Assembly: GCA_947177515.1 (NCBI GenBank)
Contig: CAMWUU010000058.1
Location: 1 to 12,239 of the forward strand
Reading direction: 5' to 3'
Length of the DNA stretch: 12,239 nt
Source of the DNA: an uncultured Lachnospiraceae bacterium
GTDB taxonomy: Bacteria; Bacillota; Clostridia; Lachnospirales; Lachnospiraceae
The translations under genes and the position numbers were made by a program. Shown piece by piece: positions 1-7,284 of this stretch. Below the pieces are notes generated by a model that saw only the letters and a program-made list of their open reading frames with translations, was not told the origin of the DNA and ran no database searches. Every line of letters begins with the position of its first letter. The stretch's first letter is position 1.

Positions 1-1246
1 TTGCAATAAACGACATAATAAAATATGACATTTCATTTGCGTAAAGAATTCTATTTCTTATTATTTTCATTTCTTTAACAAAGCCCCGAATAAATAAAAA
101 TAACAATGATAGCAAAAGAAATATTCCTCCAATTCCCAGTTCAATTAATAAAACCAAATATGTGTTTGTATTTGAATTACTTCTTAAGAACACCGTAGAA
201 TTAAATGAACCAATCCCAAAGAGTGAATCTTGTTCCATTACCAATTTAACCCCTTGCATATCACTTCCTCTTCCACTAATATCCGTTCCATTTAAATAAT
301 CTGATAATATACTAAAAACCTTTTGAGTAAGCTTTCCCACAGTTTCTAAAACCGCCGGTGTTTGCATCAAACTTATCATAATACAAATCATAACAAATAA
401 TAGGAATACAAACTTCTGCATCATATTGCTTGTATTTCTAACCTCTTTCTTAAGAAATAATAGAAAAAATAGTGCATATACTAGTAATAACGGAATGGCT
501 CCAGAAGAAAAGCATATAATAAAGGCGATCAATTGGATAAAAAGTGATTTTTTATGTATTATGCATTTTCTTTCTACTATATGGAATGTTGAAATTGCAA
601 TTATTGTTAATAAAATAAAAGCATTTGTTGCAGGTTCATGAGAAAGACCTTTTGCTCTTGGAATTCCCCACATTTCAAAAATACCCGGAACATAAAAGCC
701 AAGTTTATACATTGCCGCTTGAATTATTGTTACAAAAGCTGTGATATTTCCACTAAAACGTACTGTATCCAATATCAAATACAATTTTCTTTCAGTATTA
801 ACTTCCACTATTATTTTGTTTACAGCATAGATTATCAACAAAAATTTAAAATCGTTAAGTACTGAATTTATCGGAGTTAGACCTTCTCCATAAATATTAT
901 TATCATATACCCTTCTGACTATTGAAAACATAGTCGACATACATAAAATAACTAAAAGACCCATCATAAAATAGCACAAAGAATTTTTTGATAATTTAGT
1001 TTTTTTATTGATAATATCATTTATTATAAATAAGATAATAATTACTTCTGAAATCTGCACTCCCATAAATCTATATACTGTATCTGTATATGGAAGCGCT
1101 AGGATATACATACATATCAATTTTATTGAATTAGATTCTTTTGACCTACATAATATAAATACAAATAAAGCGAACAAAAAAAATAGCATGTATATTTCAA
1201 TAGAAGAAAAACTCAAGTTTTCTAACCTTACATAATTTCCATTCAT
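1..1246 (-). CDS. Wzy-like O-antigen/capsule polymerase, C-terminus cut by window edge
   Basis: An uninterrupted minus-strand frame of 415 codons runs from an ATG at 1246 to the left edge with no stop, so the gene is partial. The translation is very hydrophobic, with about ten membrane spans by eye (for example residues 17-33, 63-80, 161-185, 235-265, 277-293 and 360-388). Two features fit the O-antigen polymerase/ligase (Wzy/WaaL-type) superfamily: a GLSHEPATN segment at 200-208 in the middle, and a loop around 325-347 with GRGSD followed by LFGIGSFN, just before the last spans. Such proteins join lipid-linked repeat units on the outer face of the membrane. The gene lies 167 bp downstream of gmhB, separated by a palindromic element, and may be the last gene of the operon or have its own promoter. 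The ATG is the first in-frame start after a stop. The nearest good Shine-Dalgarno (GGGAGG) is over 20 nt upstream, so the start is uncertain. This is the most AT-rich gene in the window. Ligase versus polymerase cannot be decided here. Confidence 0.8.
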   Translation of the reverse strand, partial: MNGNYVRLENLSFSSIEIYMLFFLFALFVFILCRSKESNSIKLICMYILALPYTDTVYRFMGVQISEVIIILFIINDIINKKTKLSKNSLCYFMMGLLVILCMSTMFSIVRRVYDNNIYGEGLTPINSVLNDFKFLLIIYAVNKIIVEVNTERKLYLILDTVRFSGNITAFVTIIQAAMYKLGFYVPGIFEMWGIPRAKGLSHEPATNAFILLTIIAISTFHIVERKCIIHKKSLFIQLIAFIICFSSGAIPLLLVYALFFLLFLKKEVRNTSNMMQKFVFLLFVMICIMISLMQTPAVLETVGKLTQKVFSILSDYLNGTDISGRGSDMQGVKLVMEQDSLFGIGSFNSTVFLRSNSNTNTYLVLLIELGIGGIFLLLSLLFLFIRGFVKEMKIIRNRILYANEMSYFIMSFIA

Positions 1247-1341
1247 ACTCTTTATGCCAACAAGGCGTACCTCCCATTAAAAAAATATATATTTCTTCCA
1301 TTTATTGCGATGCAGGCGAGCCATTGGATTAGCGACCCACC

Positions 1342-1411
1342 CCCTCATTCGCAAAATGCAAATGTGCAAGCAGACGCAGGAGCACGCAAACGCAGATTTT
1401 GCGAATGAGGG
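1342..1411. repeat. 16-bp perfect inverted repeat (palindromic element) between gmhB and wzy
   Basis: The arm at 1342-1357 (ccctcattcgcaaaat) is the exact reverse complement of the arm at 1396-1411, with a 38-nt loop that repeats an acgca motif. The right arm begins 2 nt after the gmhB stop codon. No T-run follows the structure on the minus strand, so it is not a classic intrinsic terminator. It looks like a dispersed palindromic (REP/MITE-like) element or an RNA-stabilising hairpin at the 3' end of gmhB. The flank at 1290-1340 is also unlike the coding DNA around it and contains no gene. Confidence 0.7.
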
Positions 1412-1413
1412 AG

Positions 1414-2010
1414 TCAGGTTAAATGCTCCTTAGAGCCTCTAACCGCACAGATGGTATTATTTACTATATTCGCACATTCTAACAAATTTGAACACCACTT
1501 TATTCCATTATATCTTCCCTTTTTTACTTCTAAAATAATATCACTACCTTCTGTATTACCAACCAGAAAACCTTTACATCCCTTATTACAAATCTGCAAA
1601 TCCCTTAACCTATCCCCAATAACATAGCTTTCCCTCAAATCAATTTCATATTCTTTTACCGCCCTTTCAAACAACCCAAGCCCTGGTTTTCTACACCTAC
1701 ATTCCATTCTATATTGCGGAATCAATGCATCGGGAAGATGTGGACAATAATAGGATGCTGTCAAATGAATCTTCTTACTTTCTAAATCCGACTTTATCCA
1801 TTGATCCAGTTTCTTATAATCATTTTCTGTAAAATATCCCCTCGCAATACCGGACTGGCTAGTTATTATAATCAATAAGTATCCTTTTGCCTGAAATATT
1901 TTCAATGCTTCTACTACCCCTGGAAGATATTCAAAATTATCTATTTGATAAACGTACTGTTTATCTACATTGATTGTTCCGTCCCGGTCAAGAAATACTA
2001 CTTTATTCAT
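1414..2010 (-). CDS. gmhB: D-glycero-D-manno-heptose 1,7-bisphosphate 7-phosphatase
   Basis: A 198-residue HAD-superfamily phosphatase of the histidinol-phosphatase/GmhB type. It removes the 7-phosphate from heptose-1,7-bisphosphate made by the HldE kinase, giving heptose-1-phosphate for nucleotide activation in the cytoplasm. Visible motifs are the nucleophile motif DRDGT (D8 and D10), motif II TSQSG (T50-G54), a structural zinc loop with C89, H91, C104 and C106, then CRKPG with K108, and the metal-binding GDRLRD (D133, D137). Length and motif order match the family. The start is an ATG with AAGGAAAG about 12 nt upstream. It follows gmhA by 51 nt in the same direction. The anomer preference (beta for the ADP route, alpha for the GDP route) cannot be read from these motifs, but the adjacent hldE and hldD argue for the ADP/beta route. 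Confidence 0.92.
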   Translation of the reverse strand: MNKVVFLDRDGTINVDKQYVYQIDNFEYLPGVVEALKIFQAKGYLLIIITSQSGIARGYFTENDYKKLDQWIKSDLESKKIHLTASYYCPHLPDALIPQYRMECRCRKPGLGLFERAVKEYEIDLRESYVIGDRLRDLQICNKGCKGFLVGNTEGSDIILEVKKGRYNGIKWCSNLLECANIVNNTICAVRGSKEHLT

Positions 2011-2061
2011 TCCATACTACTTTCCTTAACATTTAAATACACAACATCCTACTTTTCTGTT

Positions 2062-2655
2062 TCATCCAAGTTCTTCTTCCACTAATTCACAAATAATATG
2101 GATAATTGTAATATGGCTCTCCTGGATTCGTGCTGTCACTTCCGATGGAATAATAATTGGACAATCCACTATACCTGCTAATTCCCCTCCTTTGTTCCCG
2201 AGTAATGCAATCGTTTTACATCCAATTTTATCAATTTCCTTAACCGTATGTATTAAATTTTTAGAATTACCACTCGTGCTTATCACAAACAACACATCTT
2301 CTTCTTTTGCCAATGCTCTTGCCTGTCTTGCAAAAGCTTTCTCATAACCATAATCATTTGCAATTGCTGTTAGTGTTGCCTGATCTGCCCCAAGTACGAT
2401 TGCAGGCCACGGCATTCTTTCTTTTTGAAATCTGCCAGTTATTTCTCCCGCAAAATGCAGTGAGTCAGATTCCGAACCACCGTTTCCTCCAATAAGCAGT
2501 TTACCGCCACCTTTTAGACAATGGATAATGATGTCCGAAGCATTCCATATTTGCTTTATAATAATGTCATTCTCTATAATCTCTTTTTTCACTTCAACAC
2601 TTTCCAATAAACGTTGACAAACAATCATTTTTGCAGTTTTTAAACTATTTTTCAT
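2062..2655 (-). CDS. gmhA: Sedoheptulose-7-phosphate isomerase
   Basis: A 197-residue SIS-domain protein of the GmhA family. It converts sedoheptulose-7-phosphate into D-glycero-D-manno-heptose-7-phosphate, the first committed step of nucleotide-heptose synthesis. The phosphosugar-binding GGNGGS (56-61) and STSGNS (126-131) segments are present. The metal/catalytic set known from characterised GmhA proteins is kept with the right spacing: H67 and E71 (four apart), then Q178 and H186 (eight apart). The helix after GGNGGS reads ESDSLHFAGEITGRF, with Glu-Ser where many homologues have small residues, but the conserved Asp and His remain. A strong AGGGAGG site 5 nt before the ATG supports this start. 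It lies 73 nt downstream of hldE and 51 nt upstream of gmhB, so co-transcription is likely. Confidence 0.93.
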   Translation of the reverse strand: MKNSLKTAKMIVCQRLLESVEVKKEIIENDIIIKQIWNASDIIIHCLKGGGKLLIGGNGGSESDSLHFAGEITGRFQKERMPWPAIVLGADQATLTAIANDYGYEKAFARQARALAKEEDVLFVISTSGNSKNLIHTVKEIDKIGCKTIALLGNKGGELAGIVDCPIIIPSEVTARIQESHITIIHIICELVEEELG

Positions 2656-2728
2656 CTTTCCTCCCTCATTTTTTGACTAAGCTTAAGTTACTTCAATCCA
2701 TCATTCGCATCTTACCCATTATCCTATT

Positions 2729-4195
2729 CTAATTATTCTCCTCAGAAATGATCTTCTTAATAAGACCCGTTGTTGATTTTCCTTCAACAAAAGATAATAT
2801 TTTTACCTCTCCACCCCTTTTTTCCACAATTTCCTTCCCAACAACATCATCCATTTCATAATCTCCCCCCTTTACCAACACATCCGGTTCACAGTTTTCA
2901 ATTAACTTCAGGGGAGTATCTTCTTCAAAGAGTACAAGATAATCAACAAATTCCATTGCTGCTAAAAGTTCCAACCGTTCTTCTTGGACATTAATCGGCC
3001 GCCCCGTACCTTTTAATCGCCGGACAGAAGCATCACTATTTACACCTACTACTAAAATATCCCCAAGACTTGCCGCCTCTTTCAAATATCGAATATGCCC
3101 AATGTGCAAGAGATCAAAACAGCCATTCGTAAATACAATCTTCCTATCTTTATTTTGCTGCCGGAGCTTTTTCAGCTCATCTATTTTCAATCTCTTATAC
3201 ATTCCATAAGATCCTACATCATCGGTATCTGCATTATAAATTTGAAAAGCATTTATAACTTCCTCCAGTCGTATAATGGAAGTACCTATTTTTGATACCT
3301 GTAACCCGGCTGCATAATTTGCCAATACCATTGCCTGGTATATTTCCACTTTATTTGCAAGGCATATCCCCATATATGCAATTACAGTATCCCCCGCGCC
3401 AGTAACATCAAACACTTCATGGGCAGTAGTACTTAGCCATTTTTGCCTTCCTTCTTTATTAACTAAGATCATCCCGTCCGCTCCACAAGTAGTCAGCACA
3501 TAATCACAATTACACTTCCTGCACAAAAATTCCGAAGCACTTTTAACTTCACTTTTTGTCTTGACTGGCAATCCAGTTAATAACCCTAATTCCTTTCTGT
3601 TTGGCTTTAACATATAGGCATCTTTATATTTATCTGCTCTCTTATCTTTAACATCAATCAATACATGAATCCCCTTCTGTTTTGCGGTGACAATTATTTT
3701 TCTTGTAAAATCATAGTTAAAAATGCCTTTCATATAATCCGATAGAATAACCAAATCAAACTCTTCCACATGCTGTATGAAACTTTGGAACAGTTTCTCT
3801 TGCAAAGTATCTTCCATCTCACTACTATCTTCTTTATCAATCCGTATTACTTGCTGGCTACCACCTGCAAGCAGCCTGCATTTTGTTGTGGTCGGTCTTT
3901 TCGTTTCCACTAAATATTCTGTGCATATACCGCTTGACCCCAAAATAGACTTTATAATTTTCCCATTTTCATCCTGCCCAATGTAGGATAATATTGCAAC
4001 TGACTGACGGTTTTCCGCTATGTTCACAGCTACATTTGCCGCCCCACCAAGCCGGTAAGTCATATCCTCTGCCAAAAATACCGGTACTGGAGCTTCTGGG
4101 GAAATACGCTCTACTATGCCACGGTAATATATATCAAGCATCACATCGCCCACAACCAGTATATTCTTACTTTCAATTTTTACAAAATTATCCAT
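2729..4195 (-). CDS. hldE: Bifunctional heptose-7-phosphate kinase / heptose-1-phosphate adenylyltransferase
   Basis: A 488-residue two-domain enzyme close to the usual length (about 477 in E. coli). Residues 1 to about 320 are a ribokinase/PfkB-type kinase, with GDVMLD near the start, the GGAANVAVN substrate segment (50-58) and the TGAGDT signature (265-270) holding the catalytic base D269. It phosphorylates heptose-7-phosphate at C1. Residues about 350-488 are a cytidylyltransferase-fold domain with TNGCFDLLHIGH (356-367, the HxGH nucleotide-binding motif), KGGDY (442-446) and a final STTGLI (474-479). It transfers AMP from ATP to heptose-1-phosphate. Both domains look intact. The gene starts 15 nt after the hldD stop with AGGA just before the ATG, so the two are tightly coupled. 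Fusion of both activities, rather than split hldA/hldC, is the form best known from enteric Gram-negatives. Confidence 0.95.
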   Translation of the reverse strand: MDNFVKIESKNILVVGDVMLDIYYRGIVERISPEAPVPVFLAEDMTYRLGGAANVAVNIAENRQSVAILSYIGQDENGKIIKSILGSSGICTEYLVETKRPTTTKCRLLAGGSQQVIRIDKEDSSEMEDTLQEKLFQSFIQHVEEFDLVILSDYMKGIFNYDFTRKIIVTAKQKGIHVLIDVKDKRADKYKDAYMLKPNRKELGLLTGLPVKTKSEVKSASEFLCRKCNCDYVLTTCGADGMILVNKEGRQKWLSTTAHEVFDVTGAGDTVIAYMGICLANKVEIYQAMVLANYAAGLQVSKIGTSIIRLEEVINAFQIYNADTDDVGSYGMYKRLKIDELKKLRQQNKDRKIVFTNGCFDLLHIGHIRYLKEAASLGDILVVGVNSDASVRRLKGTGRPINVQEERLELLAAMEFVDYLVLFEEDTPLKLIENCEPDVLVKGGDYEMDDVVGKEIVEKRGGEVKILSFVEGKSTTGLIKKIISEENN

Positions 4196-4210
4196 ATATT
4201 TTCCTGTCCT

Positions 4211-5176
4211 TCAATAAATTCTAAACCCCTTATCCAAATAATTTTGCACATAATCTGTAACACCTTTTTTTACGTCCATAAATGGTTTTGTATAGCCAAC
4301 ACTTCTAAGTTTTTCCATTTCCGCCTGTGTATAATATTGATATTTGTCCACCAGATGGGAGGGCATATCTATATAACGTATATTTGCTTCTTTTCCAAGA
4401 GCATAAAAGGTAGCCTCTGCCAACTCTTTAAAACTCTGAGCCTGTCCTGTGCCCACATTAAATAAACCATTCACTTCCTCATGTGCAAGCAGCCACATAA
4501 TAACAGAGCATATATCCTTTACATATACAAAATCACGCATCTGGCAGCCATCTGGAATTCCTTCACGTTGAGAACGGAACAATCGGATTTCCCCTTCTGA
4601 TTCTATTTGCCGAAATCCATGAAAAACCATACTGGCCATGTTTCCTTTGCAATATTCATTTGGTCCATATACATTAAAAAACTTTAACCCCACATACTGC
4701 TTCGGAAACTCCTTTGCTTGATGTTTTACCCAGATATCAAATATTTGTTTGGAATATCCATACCCATTAAGTGGCATAAGTTTATCAATATCTGATCGAT
4801 CATCAAAACCATCCTCCCCACTCCCATAAGTGGACGCAGAACTGGCATATATAAAGCGTACACCATGTTGTGCACAATAATTCCAGAGAGCTTTTGTATA
4901 CTCCACATTATTTTTCCACAAATAGTCAAAATCCCTTTCTGTTGTAGAAGATTGAGCTCCCATATGAATAATTACATCTAATTTTTCATAATTTTTTAAC
5001 TTAGTAAAGAACTCCGATTTATGAACATATTCAATATATTTTTTATTTCTTATGTTTAGCCATTTATCCGTATTGTTAATGTTATCTACAATAATGATAT
5101 CCTCTATCCCCATATCATTTAATGTTTTTACAATACAACTACCAATGAATCCTGCCCCTCCTGTAACAATATACAT
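4211..5176 (-). CDS. hldD: ADP-L-glycero-D-manno-heptose 6-epimerase
   Basis: A 321-residue extended short-chain dehydrogenase/reductase (NAD-dependent epimerase family). It epimerises C6 of ADP-D-glycero-manno-heptose to the L-glycero form. The N-terminus carries the dinucleotide-binding TGGAGFIGS (5-13). The catalytic triad is visible as SSAST (112-116) and YGYSK (Y139, K143), and LKFFNVYGPNE (164-174) contains the substrate-pocket lysine typical of HldD. The MRDFVYVKD segment and a C-terminal substrate domain complete the family layout, and the length matches E. coli HldD (310). AGGA lies 8 nt before the ATG. The gene starts 22 nt after the GT9 gene and ends 15 nt before hldE. Its presence shows that the pathway is meant to end in the L,D form of ADP-heptose. 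RfaD is the older name. Confidence 0.93.
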   Translation of the reverse strand: MYIVTGGAGFIGSCIVKTLNDMGIEDIIIVDNINNTDKWLNIRNKKYIEYVHKSEFFTKLKNYEKLDVIIHMGAQSSTTERDFDYLWKNNVEYTKALWNYCAQHGVRFIYASSASTYGSGEDGFDDRSDIDKLMPLNGYGYSKQIFDIWVKHQAKEFPKQYVGLKFFNVYGPNEYCKGNMASMVFHGFRQIESEGEIRLFRSQREGIPDGCQMRDFVYVKDICSVIMWLLAHEEVNGLFNVGTGQAQSFKELAEATFYALGKEANIRYIDMPSHLVDKYQYYTQAEMEKLRSVGYTKPFMDVKKGVTDYVQNYLDKGFRIY

Positions 5177-5198
5177 ATTAATTCCTACCTTCCAAAAT

Positions 5199-6359
5199 TT
5201 AATTTTTTCTCAGTTTTTCCAACTGTTCCCTGACTGCATCCCACACTTCATTCATACCAATTTCTTCTATACATTGCGCCACACCCTTTTTACAATTGGG
5301 ATTCATGCATGGTTTACATTCTAATGTATGGGAAACTACTTTCACATTCTTTCCCCAAGGCTGACAAAACTCCGGCAGGAATGGTCCATAAACCACCGTT
5401 ACATAGCTCCCATAACCCGCTGCAATATGGGCTGCCCCGCTATCATTACAAATCACAATATCACAAATTCCCATAATTCGGATATAATTACGAAGACTTT
5501 CTGCAACGATAATACATTTCGCTCCGACTGATAAACCTGTCTGTAATATATCATTTGCATACGGTTCCTCTCCTTTTGATGTAAAGACCAGAAAAATACT
5601 GTTCGGGTATTCTTCAAATATTTGTTTAATAAGTTCAGGATAATTCTTCCATCGTTTGGTTTCCCAACTTGCGCCAGGATGTAGCCCTATAATCTGCTTA
5701 TCCTCTCCAATCCTATATTTCTTCCTAAATATCCGGTTATATTCTTTACCATCTTCTGATAACTGTATTTGAGGAAAGCGTTCTCCTTCCTTAAATTGAC
5801 AGCCAATCCGTTCAAGAAATACCATCTTATCCTCTATCAGGTGTTTCACTTTTGGATCAGGATCAATAACATCTGTCAGGAATTCTTCCCCTCCTGTATA
5901 ATTATAGCTAACCTTTCTTCTTCCTTTTAAAAAATGCATAAAAAAAATATAACGTAAGTCCCCTCTTGGCTCTAATATAACATCAAACTTCTTCTGATTA
6001 ATCTCCCGTATTTTATTCCAAAGTGTTTTCCTGTTTTTTATCATGTTACCCGGTGTATTTAAACTGTGCAATCCATCCACTAAATAAAATCCATCCACTA
6101 ATCCCTGCTCACCTAAAACATCCTGTCCAAACCTATTGCAGCACAGAAATATTTTTGACTTCATTGCATTATTCCTTAAAATTTTAAGAAAAGGAATCAA
6201 CATAACTAAATCTCCGATATTAGTAAAATCCAAAACCAAAATACTCTTTACGGAATTCCAGTCAATTATATTATCCACTTTAGGGGTATTAAAAAAAAGC
6301 TTTAATATACTATCTAATCTATTAAGATTCTTTAACTTCTCCCGATTGAATTTATCCAT
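5199..6359 (-). CDS. GT9-family glycosyltransferase, probable heptosyltransferase
   Basis: A 386-residue GT-B fold enzyme related to the LPS heptosyltransferases (WaaC/WaaF/WaaQ, family GT9). After a basic N-terminal extension of about 37 residues comes the first Rossmann strand SILVLDFTNIGD (39-50), whose Asp aligns with the proposed catalytic Asp of the family. The C-terminal domain holds GLHPGASWETKRW (225-237) and CNDSGAAHIAAG (304-315), the nucleotide-sugar-binding signatures. Four cysteines near the end (C348, C351, C356, C363) form a cluster seen in many GT9 proteins. Directly upstream of the ADP-heptose genes, it is the natural acceptor-side enzyme moving heptose from ADP-heptose onto a growing lipid-linked glycan at the inner face of the membrane. 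The donor is inferred from context. The ATG lies about 14 nt from a GGAGG site, a rather long spacing, and 21 nt from the GT2 stop. Confidence 0.85.
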   Translation of the reverse strand: MDKFNREKLKNLNRLDSILKLFFNTPKVDNIIDWNSVKSILVLDFTNIGDLVMLIPFLKILRNNAMKSKIFLCCNRFGQDVLGEQGLVDGFYLVDGLHSLNTPGNMIKNRKTLWNKIREINQKKFDVILEPRGDLRYIFFMHFLKGRRKVSYNYTGGEEFLTDVIDPDPKVKHLIEDKMVFLERIGCQFKEGERFPQIQLSEDGKEYNRIFRKKYRIGEDKQIIGLHPGASWETKRWKNYPELIKQIFEEYPNSIFLVFTSKGEEPYANDILQTGLSVGAKCIIVAESLRNYIRIMGICDIVICNDSGAAHIAAGYGSYVTVVYGPFLPEFCQPWGKNVKVVSHTLECKPCMNPNCKKGVAQCIEEIGMNEVWDAVREQLEKLRKN

Positions 6360-6380
6360 TAGGACTCTCTATTCCTCCCA

Positions 6381-7151
6381 TCATCCCACTATATATTTTG
6401 CCAATTCCACACCTACTCGATGAAACCAATACAACCGACTCAATCCATGTTTTCGGTAAATTCCATATGTAATATCTACCCGCGCCTTTACTGCTTTTAA
6501 ACTTTTTTTCGTACTCATCCCTCCAAAGCAGAAATTTGATATTACATGGTTTGTCGTAATAATTTTTTTTCCAGCCTGCCATACTGTAGTTATAAAATCA
6601 AAATCATCATACATTGTTTCACAGGCATATGGAAATTCCAATAAAATTTCCCTTTTTGAAAACATACCCGGGTGACACCAGCCGCTTGTTGTCCATAATC
6701 TTCCGATCTTTGCATGTTTTATCATATTTCCCTTTGACTTATGGATACGAATACTCCCCCAGCCAACATCATAAAGGGTATTTTCATATAATCTTACCAT
6801 TATTGCAACTGCATCCAATTCATAAAAATCATCTGCATTAATCTGTCCGACCAGAACCCCGTGGGCTAATTTCGCTCCTTTATTAAGACCGTCATACATC
6901 CCTCGATCCGGTTCTGATATAATATTTAAATATCTGCCTTCCCTTTTATCAAATTTCTCCTGATAGGTTTTCGCTACTCTTACAGTTCCATCCGTAGATG
7001 CACCGTCAATAATAATGTATTCAATATTGGGATAGGTCTGATTCAATACGGATTCCATTGTCCTTGCAATTGTCGTTTCAGCATTATAGACAACGGTCAG
7101 TATAGTGATAAGCTTTTCTTTCTTTTTTTCAACAAGATTTTCTCCTTCCAT
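6381..7151 (-). CDS. GT2-family glycosyltransferase, WcaE-like
   Basis: A 256-residue GT-A fold transferase of family 2. It begins with ITILTVVYNAETTI (15-28) and has the UDP-binding DGASTDGT (49-56). It also has EPDRGMYDGLNKG (80-92), typical of the WcaE-type subfamily in colanic acid and other exopolysaccharide loci. NADD (105-108) supplies the metal-binding DxD-like motif, and HPGMF (160-164) is the conserved loop of the acceptor half. It probably adds one sugar to a lipid-linked intermediate on the cytoplasmic side; donor and linkage cannot be read off. The reading frame extends upstream to 7178, but the ATG at 7151 is chosen because AGGGAGGA lies 5 nt before it. No membrane span is evident. 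It sits between the initiating sugar transferase (133 nt away) and the GT9 gene (21 nt away). Confidence 0.88.
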   Translation of the reverse strand: MEGENLVEKKKEKLITILTVVYNAETTIARTMESVLNQTYPNIEYIIIDGASTDGTVRVAKTYQEKFDKREGRYLNIISEPDRGMYDGLNKGAKLAHGVLVGQINADDFYELDAVAIMVRLYENTLYDVGWGSIRIHKSKGNMIKHAKIGRLWTTSGWCHPGMFSKREILLEFPYACETMYDDFDFITTVWQAGKKIITTNHVISNFCFGGMSTKKSLKAVKARVDITYGIYRKHGLSRLYWFHRVGVELAKYIVG

Positions 7152-7156
7152 CTTTA

Positions 7157-7164
7157 TCCTCCCT
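7157..7164 (-). promoter_or_regulatory. Ribosome binding site that fixes the GT2 start
   Basis: AGGGAGGA, read on the minus strand, ends 5 nt before the ATG at 7151. It lies inside the longer open frame that begins at 7178 and so argues for the inner start. Confidence 0.75.
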
Positions 7165-7193
7165 GCCCACAAAAACAAGCATACAAATCAGAA

Positions 7194-7213
7194 TTTGAAA
7201 GTTTCCTTTCAAA
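7194..7213 (-). promoter_or_regulatory. 8-bp hairpin with GAAA tetraloop in the leader of the GT2 gene
   Basis: On the transcript, TTTGAAAG, a GAAA loop and CTTTCAAA form a perfect 8-bp stem closed by a GNRA-type tetraloop. An overlapping 7-bp stem (AAAGTTT with AAACTTT, 7198-7217) cannot form at the same time. There is no long T-run directly after it, so a strong terminator is unlikely. It could be an RNA processing or stability element, or a weak attenuator between the initiating transferase and the rest of the operon. Confidence 0.5.
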
Positions 7214-7284
7214 CTTTATTGACTCTCTTTTTTCCTCTAAAATATCCTCCAAACAGGATCCTTTACCCTGAAAGTTTTTATCTG

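Noticed and set aside
426..1235. Three plus-strand frames of 71-75 codons in the left region.
   Set aside because: The opposite strand carries one continuous 415-codon frame with transmembrane segments and polymerase motifs. The plus-strand frames are shadows of it.
1276..1292. AT palindrome plus T-run (aaatatatattttttt on the minus strand) as a terminator after gmhB.
   Set aside because: The stem is only A-T pairs and too weak to be a convincing terminator hairpin.
7152..7178. Upstream start of the GT2 gene at 7178.
   Set aside because: The added nine residues are not family-like, and the AGGGAGGA ribosome binding site lies inside this stretch, directly before the ATG at 7151.
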